Origin: Nocardia arthritidis NBRC 100137
GTDB lineage: Bacteria > Actinomycetota > Actinomycetes > Mycobacteriales > Mycobacteriaceae
Length of the DNA: 64,000 nucleotides
Direction: 5' to 3'
Assembly: GCF_001612765.1 (NCBI RefSeq)
Contig: NZ_BDBB01000003.1
Location: 124,001 to 188,000 of the forward strand
Of this stretch, positions 17,183 to 25,689 are shown piece by piece (positions within the stretch are counted from its first letter, which is position 1; each line of letters starts with the position of its first letter). Below the pieces are notes generated by a model, which was not told the DNA's origin, did not search any database, and saw only the letters and a list, made by a program, of their open reading frames with translations. The translations under genes were made by a program, and so were the position numbers.

Positions 17183-17944
17183 ATGTGGGATCCCCAGCAG
17201 TACCTCGCGTTCGACGACCACCGGTCCCGGCCCTTCTTCGACCTGCTGTCCCGGGTCACAGCGGCCCGGCCGCGGGAAGTGGTGGATCTGGGCTGCGGTC
17301 CGGGGCATCTCACGGCCGTTCTCGCACGGCGCTGGCCCGAGGCGATCGTGCGAGCACTCGACTCCTCGCCGGAGATGGTCGCGGCCGCGCGTGAGCGCGG
17401 CATCGATACGACGCTCGGCGCGGTGGAAGAGTGGCAGCCGGGCCCGGAGACCGATGTCGTCGTGTGCAACGCCGTCCTCCACTGGGTGCCCGGTCATCCC
17501 GACCTGCTGGTGCAGTGGATGCGCGCGCTGTCCCCGGGTGCGTTCCTGGCCGTTCAGGTGCCCGGCAACTTCGACGCGCCCTCCCATCGGGCGATCCGTC
17601 GCGTGGCCGCCCGCGACGAGTGGCGCGACAGTCTCGGCCGAGCGGGCCTGCTCGAACCGCGAGCGGTGCTCGATCCCGCCGGATACGCCGACCTGCTCGC
17701 CGCGGGTGCGGCGGTCGACGCCTGGGAAACGACGTACGTGCAGCGCCTGACCGGTGACGATCCGGTGCTCGAGTGGGTCTCCGGCACGGCGCTGCGACCC
17801 GTGCGCGGCGCGCTCGACGACTCGCGATGGCGAGAGTTCACCGCGCAACTGGCCCCGCTGCTGCGCAGCGCCTACCCCCGGCGCGCCGACGGCACGACCT
17901 GGCTCCCGTTCCGACGGGTCTTCGTCGTCGCCCAGAAGCGGTAG
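17183..17944 (+). CDS. tam: Trans-aconitate 2-methyltransferase-like SAM enzyme
   Basis: A class-I SAM methyltransferase, 253 aa, the usual size for Tam, which detoxifies trans-aconitate by methyl-esterification. The N-terminal [25 protein letters not shown] is characteristic of Tam. Motif I is [16 protein letters not shown] (about residues 38-53), motif II includes [16 protein letters not shown], and [13 protein letters not shown] is the post-II segment. The C-terminal helical cap [14 protein letters not shown] with the final [10 protein letters not shown] agrees with the family. It is a single-gene unit with a palindrome in front. Confidence 0.85.
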   Translation: MWDPQQYLAFDDHRSRPFFDLLSRVTAARPREVVDLGCGPGHLTAVLARRWPEAIVRALDSSPEMVAAARERGIDTTLGAVEEWQPGPETDVVVCNAVLHWVPGHPDLLVQWMRALSPGAFLAVQVPGNFDAPSHRAIRRVAARDEWRDSLGRAGLLEPRAVLDPAGYADLLAAGAAVDAWETTYVQRLTGDDPVLEWVSGTALRPVRGALDDSRWREFTAQLAPLLRSAYPRRADGTTWLPFRRVFVVAQKR

Positions 17945-18030
17945 CCGACGCGTCGGCGGCTGCGGACGAGGCCGGACAATCAGGTGTCCGCGTCCGGCGT
18001 TCGAGCTGTTCGCCGCGTCGGCCCGGCCGT
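17945..18030 (+). terminator. Nested inverted repeats after the tam-like gene
   Basis: Directly at the tam stop is a perfect 12-bp palindrome (17945-17956). Beyond it are complementary GCCGGAC/GTCCGGC arms separated by about 14 bases, and an outer GCCGACGCG/CGCGTCGGC pair. Together they could form a branched stem that ends transcription before the convergent ANTAR gene. There is no U-tract, so confidence is low. Confidence 0.35.
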
Positions 18031-18056
18031 CGATGCTCTCGCCGGTTCGCCGGCCG

Positions 18057-18341
18057 TCAAGTGGCTTGCTCGTGCGCCGTGGACAGCAGCCGGTCGACGC
18101 GGTCGCGTAGTGCGCCGGACACGGCGGGAACGCCGATCGACGGTAGCTCGGCGGCCACGTTGGCGGCGAGAACCCGCAGCTTGGTGTTGGTTTCCTGGGA
18201 TCGAACGCGCAGAATGGCGAACGCTTCGTCGGCATCGAGGCCGTAGACCAGCATCACCGCGCCCTTGGCTTGTTCGATCACCGCGCGCGCGGCTACCGGA
18301 TCGAGATCCCCGGCTGCTGGGCCGTCGCCGTCGTCGCTCAC
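18057..18341 (-). CDS. Stand-alone ANTAR-domain protein
   Basis: A 94-aa protein consisting of an ANTAR RNA-binding domain: residues 20-65 read RAVIEQAKGAVMLVYGLDADEAFAILRVRSQETNTKLRVLAANV. This matches the helical signature (I-xx-AKG-x-LM…A-x-A…LR-xx-A…N-x-kL). ANTAR proteins act as antiterminators by binding twin hairpins in leader RNA. Here no GAF or receiver sensor domain is attached, so activity may depend on a partner. No paired ANTAR hairpins were recognised near it. Confidence 0.85.
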   Translation of the reverse strand: MSDDGDGPAAGDLDPVAARAVIEQAKGAVMLVYGLDADEAFAILRVRSQETNTKLRVLAANVAAELPSIGVPAVSGALRDRVDRLLSTAHEQAT

Positions 18342-18519
18342 AGTGACGCACTACCCGCCCGCGGTGGTCTGACACGGCCTCACGGCGGGAGAAACGGCGA
18401 CGCCGCGGATGTCCTCGGCCCCGGGGGAGGGTTGACGCGGGCCGCGTGGATCGCGATACTTCGAACGTCATATCGATTGCGTATAACTCGTCCTGCGGAA
18501 ACGCGATGGAGACAGATCA

Positions 18520-18801
18520 ATGATGATCCATACGGCAGTCGAAGCATTTCTCCTGGCTCAGGTGGACGACCCGGTCCCCGAAGCTCCCCCGAACTCGGAA
18601 AAAATCCTCCAGCTGTTCCGGTATTTCACCTGGTTCGTGATTCTCTCGGGCGTCACCGGAATCGCCTACGCAGGCGGAAGATTTGCCTGGGAGAAGTGGA
18701 ACGGCGGTCCGCTCGCATCGGCGAAAATGGTCGCGGGCGGCATGCTCGGCGGCGTCATCGCGACCAGTGCGGGAACTATCATGAACGCGCTGATCGGGTG
18801 A
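18520..18801 (+). CDS. Small integral membrane protein, 93 aa
   Basis: A small protein with two hydrophobic helices: YFTWFVILSGVTGIAYAGG (about residues 35-53) and SAKMVAGGMLGGVIATSAGTIMNALIG at the C-terminus. A short polar loop (RFAWEKWNGGPLA) joins them, and an acidic Pro-rich N-terminus precedes. The Gly/Ala-rich two-helix layout recalls VirB2/TrbC-like pilins and other small actinobacterial membrane proteins; this is layout only. A GGAGA site precedes the tandem ATGATG start. No secretion or conjugation genes are nearby. Confidence 0.65.
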   Translation: MMIHTAVEAFLLAQVDDPVPEAPPNSEKILQLFRYFTWFVILSGVTGIAYAGGRFAWEKWNGGPLASAKMVAGGMLGGVIATSAGTIMNALIG

Positions 18802-18844
18802 GCCGGCCGGTGTGGCGGGAGCGGTAACCCGTCCGTGGCCGCGG

Positions 18845-19045
18845 TTAGTCGGTAACCTCCAGTTCCACCAATTGACCTGGCGTGAAAGACTTCTCGCGCC
18901 GATTGGTCTCCACGCCGAAAACCGCGACCACGAGGTCGCCGCCCGGCTGGACCACGCCCGCTTGGGTGAGGGTGCCGTACCCGACGACGGATTCGCCGAC
19001 ATGGTCGGCGAGTTCCGCTGCGGGAATTCGAATTGTCCTGCTCAC
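18845..19045 (-). CDS. Small conserved-looking hypothetical protein, 66 aa
   Basis: A 66-aa product starting at GTG 19045, preceded by GAGGTG at good distance. It reads as a compact beta-type protein (MSRTIRIPAAELADHVGES, VVQPGGDLVVAVFGVETN, GQLVELEVTD). No family is recognised. The ribosome-binding site and balanced composition support it. It stands alone between the membrane protein (convergent) and the MerR unit. Confidence 0.5.
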   Translation of the reverse strand: MSRTIRIPAAELADHVGESVVGYGTLTQAGVVQPGGDLVVAVFGVETNRREKSFTPGQLVELEVTD

Positions 19046-19218
19046 GGGGCACCTCTATCGAGTCGAAGTGTCACTGGCTGCTGTGTCACTGTTCGCAGGA
19101 ATCGATCCTAATCCGAGAAAGCGGGCGCAGAACCCTTCGGTCGCCACCGATGCGCGGAGCGCGGGCCGCACGGGCGCAAACTCCGTCGTCGAAGCGGAAT
19201 TCGGTGCGCCATAACGAT

Positions 19219-19644
19219 TTACCCTCGCGGCCTTGACCGGTTCGTGACCAGAGCGAGCGCCTCGGCGACCTCGGCCTGGAAGTGCGGGCATTCGCGAAAG
19301 TCCTCGACGGCGCAATTGAGAGCGTGCGAGACGGTATCCAGCGCGGCGGTGGCCGCGGCGATGCGACGGACGAGCCGATCGCGGTGCGCACGCAACAGAT
19401 CGCGGCGAGCGGCCTGGTCGGAGGCCTCGGTGAACAGCGCGGCGAGTTCCTCCAGTGACAAACCCGCTTGCTTGCCGAGCAGGATCATCGCCACGGTCTC
19501 CGCGTCGTCGTGGTGATATCGACGTCGGCCCGCGCTGTCGCGCCGCGGCGCGAGCAATCCCACCTCCTCCCAGTGCCGCAGTACATGGGTGGCCAGGGCG
19601 AAGCGCGCCGCGAGCTCACCGATGGACATGTCGCCGCCCGCCAT
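19219..19644 (-). CDS. MerR-family transcriptional regulator
   Basis: A 141-aa regulator. The winged-helix DNA-binding domain at residues 6-74 reads SIGELAARFALATHVLRHWEEVGLLAPRRDSAGRRRYHHDD, followed by the MerR wing and the dimerisation coiled coil (RDLLRAHRDRLVRRIAAATAALDTVSHAL). The C-terminal part is short and contains Cys residues (NCAVEDFRECPHF), so a metal, thiol or small-molecule sensor is possible. It is nine bases downstream of a methyltransferase gene on the same strand. The promoter of that unit carries a MerR-type operator, so autoregulation is likely. Confidence 0.88.
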   Translation of the reverse strand: MAGGDMSIGELAARFALATHVLRHWEEVGLLAPRRDSAGRRRYHHDDAETVAMILLGKQAGLSLEELAALFTEASDQAARRDLLRAHRDRLVRRIAAATAALDTVSHALNCAVEDFRECPHFQAEVAEALALVTNRSRPRG

Positions 19645-19653
19645 ACCCGCACT

Positions 19654-20208
19654 CTAGGCGGCGCGGGCGGTGAGCCGCATGTACAGCCCGATCGGATGCC
19701 ACCGCGGACGTATCTGCTCTCGCCGTACCGTCGCGGCCTCGAACGACCGGCGCAACGCGCTCTGCGCGGCCGCCGAGCGCACGAACCGGAAGTCGTAGAT
19801 CGCCGCGGTGCCGCCGGGGCGCAGCACGCGCGCCAGCTCGGTGCTCGCGCGGTCGACCTCCGGCCACTCGTGCATGCTCAGGCTCGAGACGACCAAATCG
19901 AAGCTGTCGTCGGGGTAGGGCAGCGCGGCGACGTCACCCACCGAGAGTTCCACCGCGTCACCGGAAAGCGCCGCATCGGCGAGATCGATCATGTGCGGCG
20001 ACAGGTCCACGCCGTGCAGCCGCAGGTCCGGTCGTCGAGCATGGAGCTGCGCCAGCAATTTTCCCGGCCCGGTCCCGACGTCGAGTATCCCCGCGCCCGG
20101 TTGCGCCGCGGCGTCGATGTCGGCGGCGATCCGCCGGTACAGACCCCCGAGCAGGCGAGAAGCTCGCTGGTCGTAGTCTCGGCTCTGCTTTTCTCCGAAC
20201 GTTGTCAT
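19654..20208 (-). CDS. SAM-dependent methyltransferase (UbiE-like class I)
   Basis: A 184-aa methyltransferase. Motif I is GILDVGTGPGKLLAQL (about residues 39-54), motif II LHGVDLSPHMIDLADAA, motif III DVAALPYPDDSFDLVVSSLSMHEW, and ARVLRPGGTAAIYDF is the post-III strand. The ATG at 20208 is chosen for GGAGAGGG upstream; a longer frame reads through the promoter. It is the first gene of a two-gene unit with the MerR regulator, so expression is probably induced by the regulator's ligand. The substrate may be that ligand (for example a toxic small molecule), but this is inference. Confidence 0.83.
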   Translation of the reverse strand: MTTFGEKQSRDYDQRASRLLGGLYRRIAADIDAAAQPGAGILDVGTGPGKLLAQLHARRPDLRLHGVDLSPHMIDLADAALSGDAVELSVGDVAALPYPDDSFDLVVSSLSMHEWPEVDRASTELARVLRPGGTAAIYDFRFVRSAAAQSALRRSFEAATVRREQIRPRWHPIGLYMRLTARAA

Positions 20209-20241
20209 GTTTCCCTCTCCTCGCAGTGCGTTCAGCTTGCG

Positions 20242-20264
20242 AGTTGAGGTCGACCTGAAGTCAA
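20242..20264 (-). promoter_or_regulatory. MerR-type operator within the promoter spacer
   Basis: On the minus strand a TTGACT -35 hexamer (20259-20264) is followed by an imperfect dyad centred at about 20251.5, with a perfect 10-bp core (AGGTCGACCT, 20247-20256). A dyad lying inside a long (about 19-bp) promoter spacer is the hallmark of MerR-activated promoters. It lies 30-55 bases upstream of the methyltransferase start. The -10 element is poorly defined. Confidence 0.6.
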
Positions 20265-20294
20265 GGGAAAGCGAGCCCGCGCTCCGCGCACAGG

Positions 20295-21053
20295 TTACGG
20301 CTGTGCCGGGTATTTCTGCTCGAGCCATTGCTCGAAAGTGGGCCCGGCGAGGATCGCGCCCGGTCCGGCCAAGAGTGCGCCACCGGCCTGCAATTCGTGA
20401 TCCGGGTCGCCGGTGTCGACGATCTCTTCCACCCGAGCCGGTTCGCCCCGTCGAGCGGCCACCTCGGCCACGGCAGCGGCGAGGTCGAACTCCTCCGGCC
20501 CGGCGATCTCGACGCGCTCGGGCGCCGTCTGCGCGATGGCCAGTTGCGCCAAATGCTCGGCGACAGTTCGGGCGGCGACGAGCTGAGCCCGGTACTTCGG
20601 GACATAAGCGGTGTCGCCGCGAGTGGTCCAGTCGAGCATCATCTCGGTGAATTCGTGGAACTGGGCCGCGCGCAGGATCCGCACGGGCACCGGGCCTTCG
20701 CGGTAGGCGTTCTCCTGGGCCAGTTTTCCGGCGTAGTGCCCGGCGGTGAAGGAATCGATGCCGATGATGGAGACCACCGCGATCCGGCGCACCCCGGCGG
20801 CGGCCGCCGCACGTTGCACGTTGCGCGCGACGGTGCGGAAGAAGTCGGTCACCGCATGGGTCTCGGTGGTCATGGCGTTCACCGCGTCGATCACCACATC
20901 CACCCCGGTCAGCGCCTCCGCCAAACCATCTGCGGTGTAGACGTCCACGCCGGTCGATCGGCTGATCCGCACGACCTCATGACCCTGGTTCGCCAGGACG
21001 TCGATGACGTCCCGGCCGATCCGCCCGCTTGCACCGATGACCGCTATCCGCAT
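20295..21053 (-). CDS. NmrA-like / atypical SDR NAD(P)-binding protein
   Basis: A 252-aa Rossmann-fold protein. The N-terminal MRIAVIGASGRIGRDVIDVL carries the GxxGxxG dinucleotide loop of atypical short-chain dehydrogenases. It lacks the classical YxxxK catalytic pair at the expected position (VVSIIGIDSFTAGHYAGKL holds an HYxxK-like variant). RILRAAQFHEFTEMMLDW is typical of NmrA/SDR_a5-type proteins that bind NAD(P) and act as reductases or redox sensors. It lies upstream of the methyltransferase-MerR unit on the same strand, separated by the MerR operator region. The substrate is unknown. Confidence 0.8.
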   Translation of the reverse strand: MRIAVIGASGRIGRDVIDVLANQGHEVVRISRSTGVDVYTADGLAEALTGVDVVIDAVNAMTTETHAVTDFFRTVARNVQRAAAAAGVRRIAVVSIIGIDSFTAGHYAGKLAQENAYREGPVPVRILRAAQFHEFTEMMLDWTTRGDTAYVPKYRAQLVAARTVAEHLAQLAIAQTAPERVEIAGPEEFDLAAAVAEVAARRGEPARVEEIVDTGDPDHELQAGGALLAGPGAILAGPTFEQWLEQKYPAQP

Positions 21054-21279
21054 CGCCTACTCCTCAGGTCTCGTTGGTTCATCGAGTGGACGAAGCGGCG
21101 AGGCGGAGTGTGACACAAGGGGCGCGCGTCATAGTGCCGCCGCGACGGTCGATCCACGTGCGGCGGCAACTACTGTGCTGCACCTCCCTCGGTCCGTGGG
21201 CGCGAGCCCCGGCGGAATGCCGCGCATGCCGCCGGAGTGCGACCCGCCTCGGATCGGCGCGGTCGCACACCCGGTCCTG

Positions 21280-21450
21280 TCAGATGCACCAGACGGCGCT
21301 GCCGAGAGGGAGGCAGAGCACGACGGAGCCCCAGACCGGCGTCGCCAGATCCGACGGCGTCGTTTCGGCGGAAGCGGCGGGAGCCGCGAGGACACCCACG
21401 GAAACGGCCATTGCGGTCGCGGCGAGAACTTTCGTGATTCTGGTGGACAT
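21280..21450 (-). CDS. Small secreted protein, 56 aa
   Basis: A signal-peptide protein: the basic N-terminus STRITK, the hydrophobic core VLAATAMAVSVGVLAAP and the AxA site ASA-E suggest cleavage after residue 28. The predicted mature part is only 28 residues (ETTPSDLATPVW…VWCI), with two Cys that could form a disulfide or link partners. The ATG at 21450 is chosen for a GAAGGA site and because the signal peptide begins there. No family is recognised; similar tiny exported proteins are common in Nocardia. Confidence 0.65.
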   Translation of the reverse strand: MSTRITKVLAATAMAVSVGVLAAPAASAETTPSDLATPVWGSVVLCLPLGSAVWCI

Positions 21451-22004
21451 TACGCATCCTTCGACTCGAGTGAAATTTATCTCTGACTCACGGATTTCAT
21501 GCTTCACCTTAAGGGCAGTGAACACCAGGCAAAGAAATGTCAAGGTCCCCGGCGTTGCGTAACAGGAAGATCACCATTGGTGCGTTTTTCGGGGCAGTGG
21601 ACCTGAATGTCGGTCCGAAACATACCGAAAGATTTCTAGGTCCCCACCTCGTGCCCTAATTGCGCATATCCATGAACCCAGGCGGATGTTTGCGCAATGG
21701 AGACCGGCGCTGCCAGGTAGTGGCGTGTGCGCGACGGTCTACGGTAGGTGCGGCTGCTGCGGTCGGCGTCGGTGGACAGCTGATCGGCGATGGGGCGACG
21801 CACGATAACGGGGATCGTTACCTGACCGATGCGGCCCGCGTCCGCTTCCGTACCGTTTCAGCCCTGGGTCCGCCCCGGTTCGACGCCGTCGACACCAGAA
21901 GCCGGAACTCTCGGTCGGGGGGTCGTCGGCGCGCATTGCGCCACTTCCCACTGGCGGTGAGTCGTGCCCGAAATCGGGCGGTCGCGCGACCCTAAACTGA
22001 GACA
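21451..22004. other. Intergenic stretch with no supported gene
   Basis: The part next to the secreted-protein gene (about 21460-21660) is visibly less GC-rich and probably holds its promoter. An open frame at 21660-21995 (plus) is Arg-rich with no motif or ribosome-binding site and is not called. No RNA gene or mobile element is seen. Confidence 0.5.
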
Positions 22005-22763
22005 ATGGTGCAGCCAACGCCCTGGCAGTCGAAGGAAACTCCAGACGGCCAGCCCGCCAAGCAGAACTGGGCGGAGAGGGGCGCCGTACCGGCAAAGGCG
22101 ATTTCGGTCGCGCTGCGCGGGTATTGGGGCTATGTTTGGGCTGCGGTCGGAAGCCTCGTGACGCTGATTTTGCTGTTCCAGCCGTGGATGACCGCGCGCG
22201 GCGCGGATGGCAGCGTCAGCACCAATGCGTTCGGCCGGATGCAGATCACCACACGGTTCATGAACGTCTGGTCCCGCTCGGGCCCGCGTCCTGCCCAGAT
22301 CACCGGTTTCTGGGCACTGCTCGCCTGTGCCGCCATCGTCATAACGATCTTGGTGGTCGTGATCAACCTGCGTCTGCGCATCACCGCCCTCAGTCGGCTT
22401 GCGACGCTGTCCTCGCTGGTCTCCGCGCTGCTGGTGTTGTTCACCGTGCTCTACATCAACAGCAAGGGCGGTGACCTGAAGGCCATGGTCGGGCGCCGTA
22501 CGGATCTCGGTGGCCAGATCGGATCGCTGATGAGCTGGGCGTTCGGCAACGGCAGACTCGTCGTGCCGGGAATCGGGCAGGTCGCGTACTCGTCCGCGGG
22601 TCTGACGCCGTGGGCGTTGATCGCCGGCGCGACGTCGCTCAGCTCGGCGGTAGCCGCGCTCGCCCAGTGGATCCGCAACAGATCCGGCGGTCTGTTCACT
22701 GTCCCGTGGCGTGTCCAGGTCATTTCATCGAAGCCATCGGCCGAACCCGAAGACACGGACTAA
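22005..22763 (+). CDS. Four-helix membrane protein, hypothetical
   Basis: A 252-aa protein with about four membrane segments: YVWAAVGSLVTLILLFQPW, ITGFWALLACAAIVITILVVVI, LATLSSLVSALLVLFTVLYI and a weaker one at TPWALIAGATSLSSAVAALAQW. The first extracytoplasmic loop is polar (MTARGADGSVSTNAFGRMQI) and the C-tail is cytoplasmic and acidic. No family is recognised; similar layouts occur in mycolata envelope proteins of unknown role. The first ATG fits the start of the hydrophilic N-terminus. Confidence 0.65.
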   Translation: MVQPTPWQSKETPDGQPAKQNWAERGAVPAKAISVALRGYWGYVWAAVGSLVTLILLFQPWMTARGADGSVSTNAFGRMQITTRFMNVWSRSGPRPAQITGFWALLACAAIVITILVVVINLRLRITALSRLATLSSLVSALLVLFTVLYINSKGGDLKAMVGRRTDLGGQIGSLMSWAFGNGRLVVPGIGQVAYSSAGLTPWALIAGATSLSSAVAALAQWIRNRSGGLFTVPWRVQVISSKPSAEPEDTD

Positions 22764-22856
22764 CCGTCGGCTTTCGGCCGTAACCGAGCCGTCCTGCGAT
22801 TCCTGCTCTTGCGTACGACGGGCCCGTGGAGTACCCCGGATACCAGGAGGTGTTCG

Positions 22857-23525
22857 ATGCCGTCCGCACCCCGGTTCCCGACGCGGACAGAAGAAGTCAT
22901 CGTGCCGTCGGAATACGCCCGACCGGCCGGGATACTGGCCGTGCCACCGGACTGCACCGCCCTGATCGCCTTCGCGCACGGCAGCGGCAGCGGCAGGCGA
23001 AGTCCGCGAAACCGGTTCGTCGCCGAGGAACTGAACCGGGCGGGGTTCGCGACGATGCTGGTCGATCTGCTGACCGCCGAGGAGGAGGGCGACCGCGCGC
23101 GCGTCTTCGACATCCCGCTGCTGGCACATCGCCTTGTCGAGGTGACCCACTGGTTACGGACGCGGGCGGACGTCGGCGGCCTGCCGACCGGATACTTCGG
23201 AGCGAGCACCGGCGCGGGCGCCGCACTGTGGGCGGCGACGGAACCCGGGACCGAGATCGCCGCGGTCGTCTCCCGGGGCGGTCGACCGGACCTGGCGGGT
23301 CCGCGCCTGGGGTCGGTCCGCGCACCGACGCTGCTCATCGTGGGCGGTGACGACAAGTGGGTGCTGGAGGTCAACCGGCAGGCCCAGCTACGGATGCCGT
23401 GTCCGAGCGAGCTGGACATCGTCCCTGGCGCGACACATCTGTTCGAGGAGCCCGGCGCACTCGAACAAGTCGCCGACCTGGCGGTCCAGTGGTTCCACCG
23501 CCATCTCACCGTCGTGCTGCACTGA
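22857..23525 (+). CDS. Dienelactone-hydrolase-family alpha/beta hydrolase
   Basis: A 222-aa alpha/beta hydrolase. The oxyanion segment is ALIAFAHGSGSGRRSPRN, the nucleophile elbow YFGASTGAGAALW (Ser117), the acid region TLLIVGGDDKWV and the histidine IVPGATHLFEEPG. This DLH subgroup is often found near or fused to phosphoribosyltransferase domains in actinobacteria and is otherwise uncharacterised; ester or lactone hydrolysis is expected. The ATG at 22857 has a perfect AGGAGG at 22845-22850. The last 20 bases overlap the convergent CapA-like gene. Confidence 0.85.
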   Translation: MPSAPRFPTRTEEVIVPSEYARPAGILAVPPDCTALIAFAHGSGSGRRSPRNRFVAEELNRAGFATMLVDLLTAEEEGDRARVFDIPLLAHRLVEVTHWLRTRADVGGLPTGYFGASTGAGAALWAATEPGTEIAAVVSRGGRPDLAGPRLGSVRAPTLLIVGGDDKWVLEVNRQAQLRMPCPSELDIVPGATHLFEEPGALEQVADLAVQWFHRHLTVVLH

Positions 23526-24618
23526 ACACCACCGGCAGACCGTCGGATCGGGGTGCTACGCGGGTGCCGAAGCCACGGCTGATGTCCTCGATCTTCTCGC
23601 ACAACCAGCGGGATTCGCTGCGCGGAGCCCATTCCAGGCGCATATGCCGCACGCGCAGCGGAATCAGCCGGACCTCCGCCGAGCCGGAATCGAGTGATAC
23701 CAGATACAACGGATGCAGGTCGGCGTGATATCGCTCGTGGCCGCGGATGCCTTCGTAGTCGTCGATGACGTCGCCGCATCCGTACAGGATCGGTTTGCCG
23801 CGGTAGATCTCGATCGGACGCGGATGATGGGCGGAGTGCCCGTGCACCACGTCGACTCCGGCGTCGATCAGTCGATGCGCGAACTGTATTTCGGTTCGCG
23901 TTACTTCGTAACCCCAGTTCGGTCCCCAATGCACCGAGACGACGCCGATATCGTTGTCGCGCTTGTGTGCCGCCACCTCGACCGCGACATCCTCGGCGGC
24001 CGCGGCCCCGGGAGAGTAGCCCACTCGCCACAGCCCCGGCCGCTTGTCGCGTGCCGACCAGGATTCCGGCACCCCGCTCGAACCGGCGGCGACCGAGACG
24101 ATCACCACGCGGCGACCATCGGTGAGTTCCACCGTAGCGGGCGCACGGGCGCCCGCCAGGTCCGCCCCGGCGCCGGCATGGCCGATATTCGCGGCGTCGA
24201 GCGCCGCGAGGGTGTCGGCCAGCCCGGGAATTCCGAAATCGAGGACGTGATTGTTCGCCAGCGCGCAGACCACCGGTGCGATCGCGGTCAACGCGGGCAT
24301 GTTGTCCGGATGCATCCGGTAATGGATGCCTTTCGCGGGGGCGAACGCGCCGTCCGCGGTGATCGAGGTCTCCAGATTCAGCAACCGCACCTCGGGGGCG
24401 ATCTGGGCGAGGATGGGCAGGACATCACCCCACAGTTGCCCGTAGTCGACCGGATGGGTGAACTCGCCGTAGGCGCGTTCGGCCAACTCGACGTAGGTTC
24501 GCGCGTCGTCGACATACCGTTCGCGCAGCATCGGGTTGCCGGGGTGTGGCAAGATCTGGTCCACACCCCGCCCCAGCATCACGTCGCCGCCCAGCAGCAC
24601 GGTCGCCATGAAGACCAT
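23506..24618 (-). CDS. CapA-family metallophosphoesterase-like protein
   Basis: A 370-aa protein of the CapA/PgsA poly-gamma-glutamate family, a calcineurin-like fold. Motifs are LLGGDVMLGRGVDQILP (residues about 8-24), LLNLETSITADG, CALANNHVLDFGIPGLADTL with the NNH metal-site motif, VVSVHWGPNWGYE and DVVHGHSAHHPRPIEIYRGKPILYGCGD. No signal peptide or anchor is visible, unlike capsule-linked CapA, so the substrate may be an intracellular phosphoester or a pterin or peptide conjugate. Two in-frame ATGs (24618, 24609) are possible. No capsule genes lie nearby. Confidence 0.83.
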   Translation of the reverse strand: MVFMATVLLGGDVMLGRGVDQILPHPGNPMLRERYVDDARTYVELAERAYGEFTHPVDYGQLWGDVLPILAQIAPEVRLLNLETSITADGAFAPAKGIHYRMHPDNMPALTAIAPVVCALANNHVLDFGIPGLADTLAALDAANIGHAGAGADLAGARAPATVELTDGRRVVIVSVAAGSSGVPESWSARDKRPGLWRVGYSPGAAAAEDVAVEVAAHKRDNDIGVVSVHWGPNWGYEVTRTEIQFAHRLIDAGVDVVHGHSAHHPRPIEIYRGKPILYGCGDVIDDYEGIRGHERYHADLHPLYLVSLDSGSAEVRLIPLRVRHMRLEWAPRSESRWLCEKIEDISRGFGTRVAPRSDGLPVVFSAARR

Positions 24619-24761
24619 TCTCGATCATCGCGATGGCGATGTGAACGCGTGCTCGTCGACTTTCACGAGCCGGTTCCGGCTGCCGAAGGGTGCCGCGACT
24701 TTTGTAGACGAACGCGTGCGGTGTCGTCTTCGGATCTTCCGAGCCGGGATGGCCGGGCGGA

Positions 24762-25292
24762 TCACCTGCTGGACATCGAGAGCAGCTGTTGCGGGTCCTC
24801 GGCGTAGACGGTGGCGATGACGTTCGCTCGCGCGGCGAGATCCCGGGCGAGGTCACGGATCTCGTCCGAGGCGTCCGGGGTGGTGTCGATCCGGGCCAGC
24901 AGATCACGGGTGTGGATCGCCGTTGTCTGCGCGCAGCGCCGTAGGCGGGCTTTCGCGACGGTATCCAGCGCGACGGGACTGAGGTAGCGCTGAATATGCT
25001 CACCACGGTCGGTGATCTGGTTGACGACCGGTTCGGTCGCCGCGTCGGTGAGCCATCGCTCCGCGTCGGCGGTGATCTCGAAGACGAGATCGTGGTCTCG
25101 GATGTCGGTGGGATTCGCGGACGTGGTCAGCAGGGTCATGCTCGCTCGCCCGATCGCCAGGAACCCGCTCATCGCGTGCGCGAGCAGGACGTGCGGGTTT
25201 GCGGTGGGCAACTGATGTAGACGTTGCCCGACGACGGTGACCCAGCAGGCGAGGTGTTCGGCTCCGGTGTCGATCGACGTCGCAGTCGGCAT
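24762..25292 (-). CDS. Hypothetical helical protein, 176 aa
   Basis: Family not recognised. A mostly helical soluble protein, with segments such as HLACWVTVVGQRLHQL, HVLLAHAMSGFLAIGRASMTLL and SDEIRDLARDLAARANVIATVY. It contains no cofactor motif, signal or membrane segment. Even composition with few Arg runs and a good length support a real gene. It is divergent from the decayed region to its right and separated from the CapA-like gene by about 140 bases. Confidence 0.55.
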   Translation of the reverse strand: MPTATSIDTGAEHLACWVTVVGQRLHQLPTANPHVLLAHAMSGFLAIGRASMTLLTTSANPTDIRDHDLVFEITADAERWLTDAATEPVVNQITDRGEHIQRYLSPVALDTVAKARLRRCAQTTAIHTRDLLARIDTTPDASDEIRDLARDLAARANVIATVYAEDPQQLLSMSSR

Positions 25293-25689
25293 AGCGCGAC
25301 AATACGCCGTTACCCGGGTGAGACATACGAAGAAACGCTGGAAGTTCGCCAGGTGTCGTGAATCGCCTTCCTGAAAAGGTGCGGCCGACCGCTGAGTCCG
25401 CTTGCTGCGCGGCGGAACCAGCGTCTGGCCCGACCCCCGGTTCGGGCCTCCGCTGGACAGCGGCCCAGCGAGTTCCGCGGTGTGGCAGGGGAGTGCCGGA
25501 GCGGTCGCGGGCGCTCGCGGCGAAGCGATGGCAGTGTTCCGCGAACGGGGTTAACTGCGATTGTGCCCGTACCCGTCTGCCGAAAGAGTCGGCCGCTGTT
25601 CGCGAATCGACATATGCACGTGCATTCGGAAACGAGTTCGTCTGCCGTTCGCGGCACTTCGACGTATGACCTGAGGCCGGACCGTCGCC
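25293..25689. other. Region without a supported gene
   Basis: Several frames are open, but their translations are Arg/Pro-rich and show no motif. The stretch lies downstream of the decayed metallo-beta-lactamase-fold gene and probably represents its lost 3' half. Confidence 0.4.
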
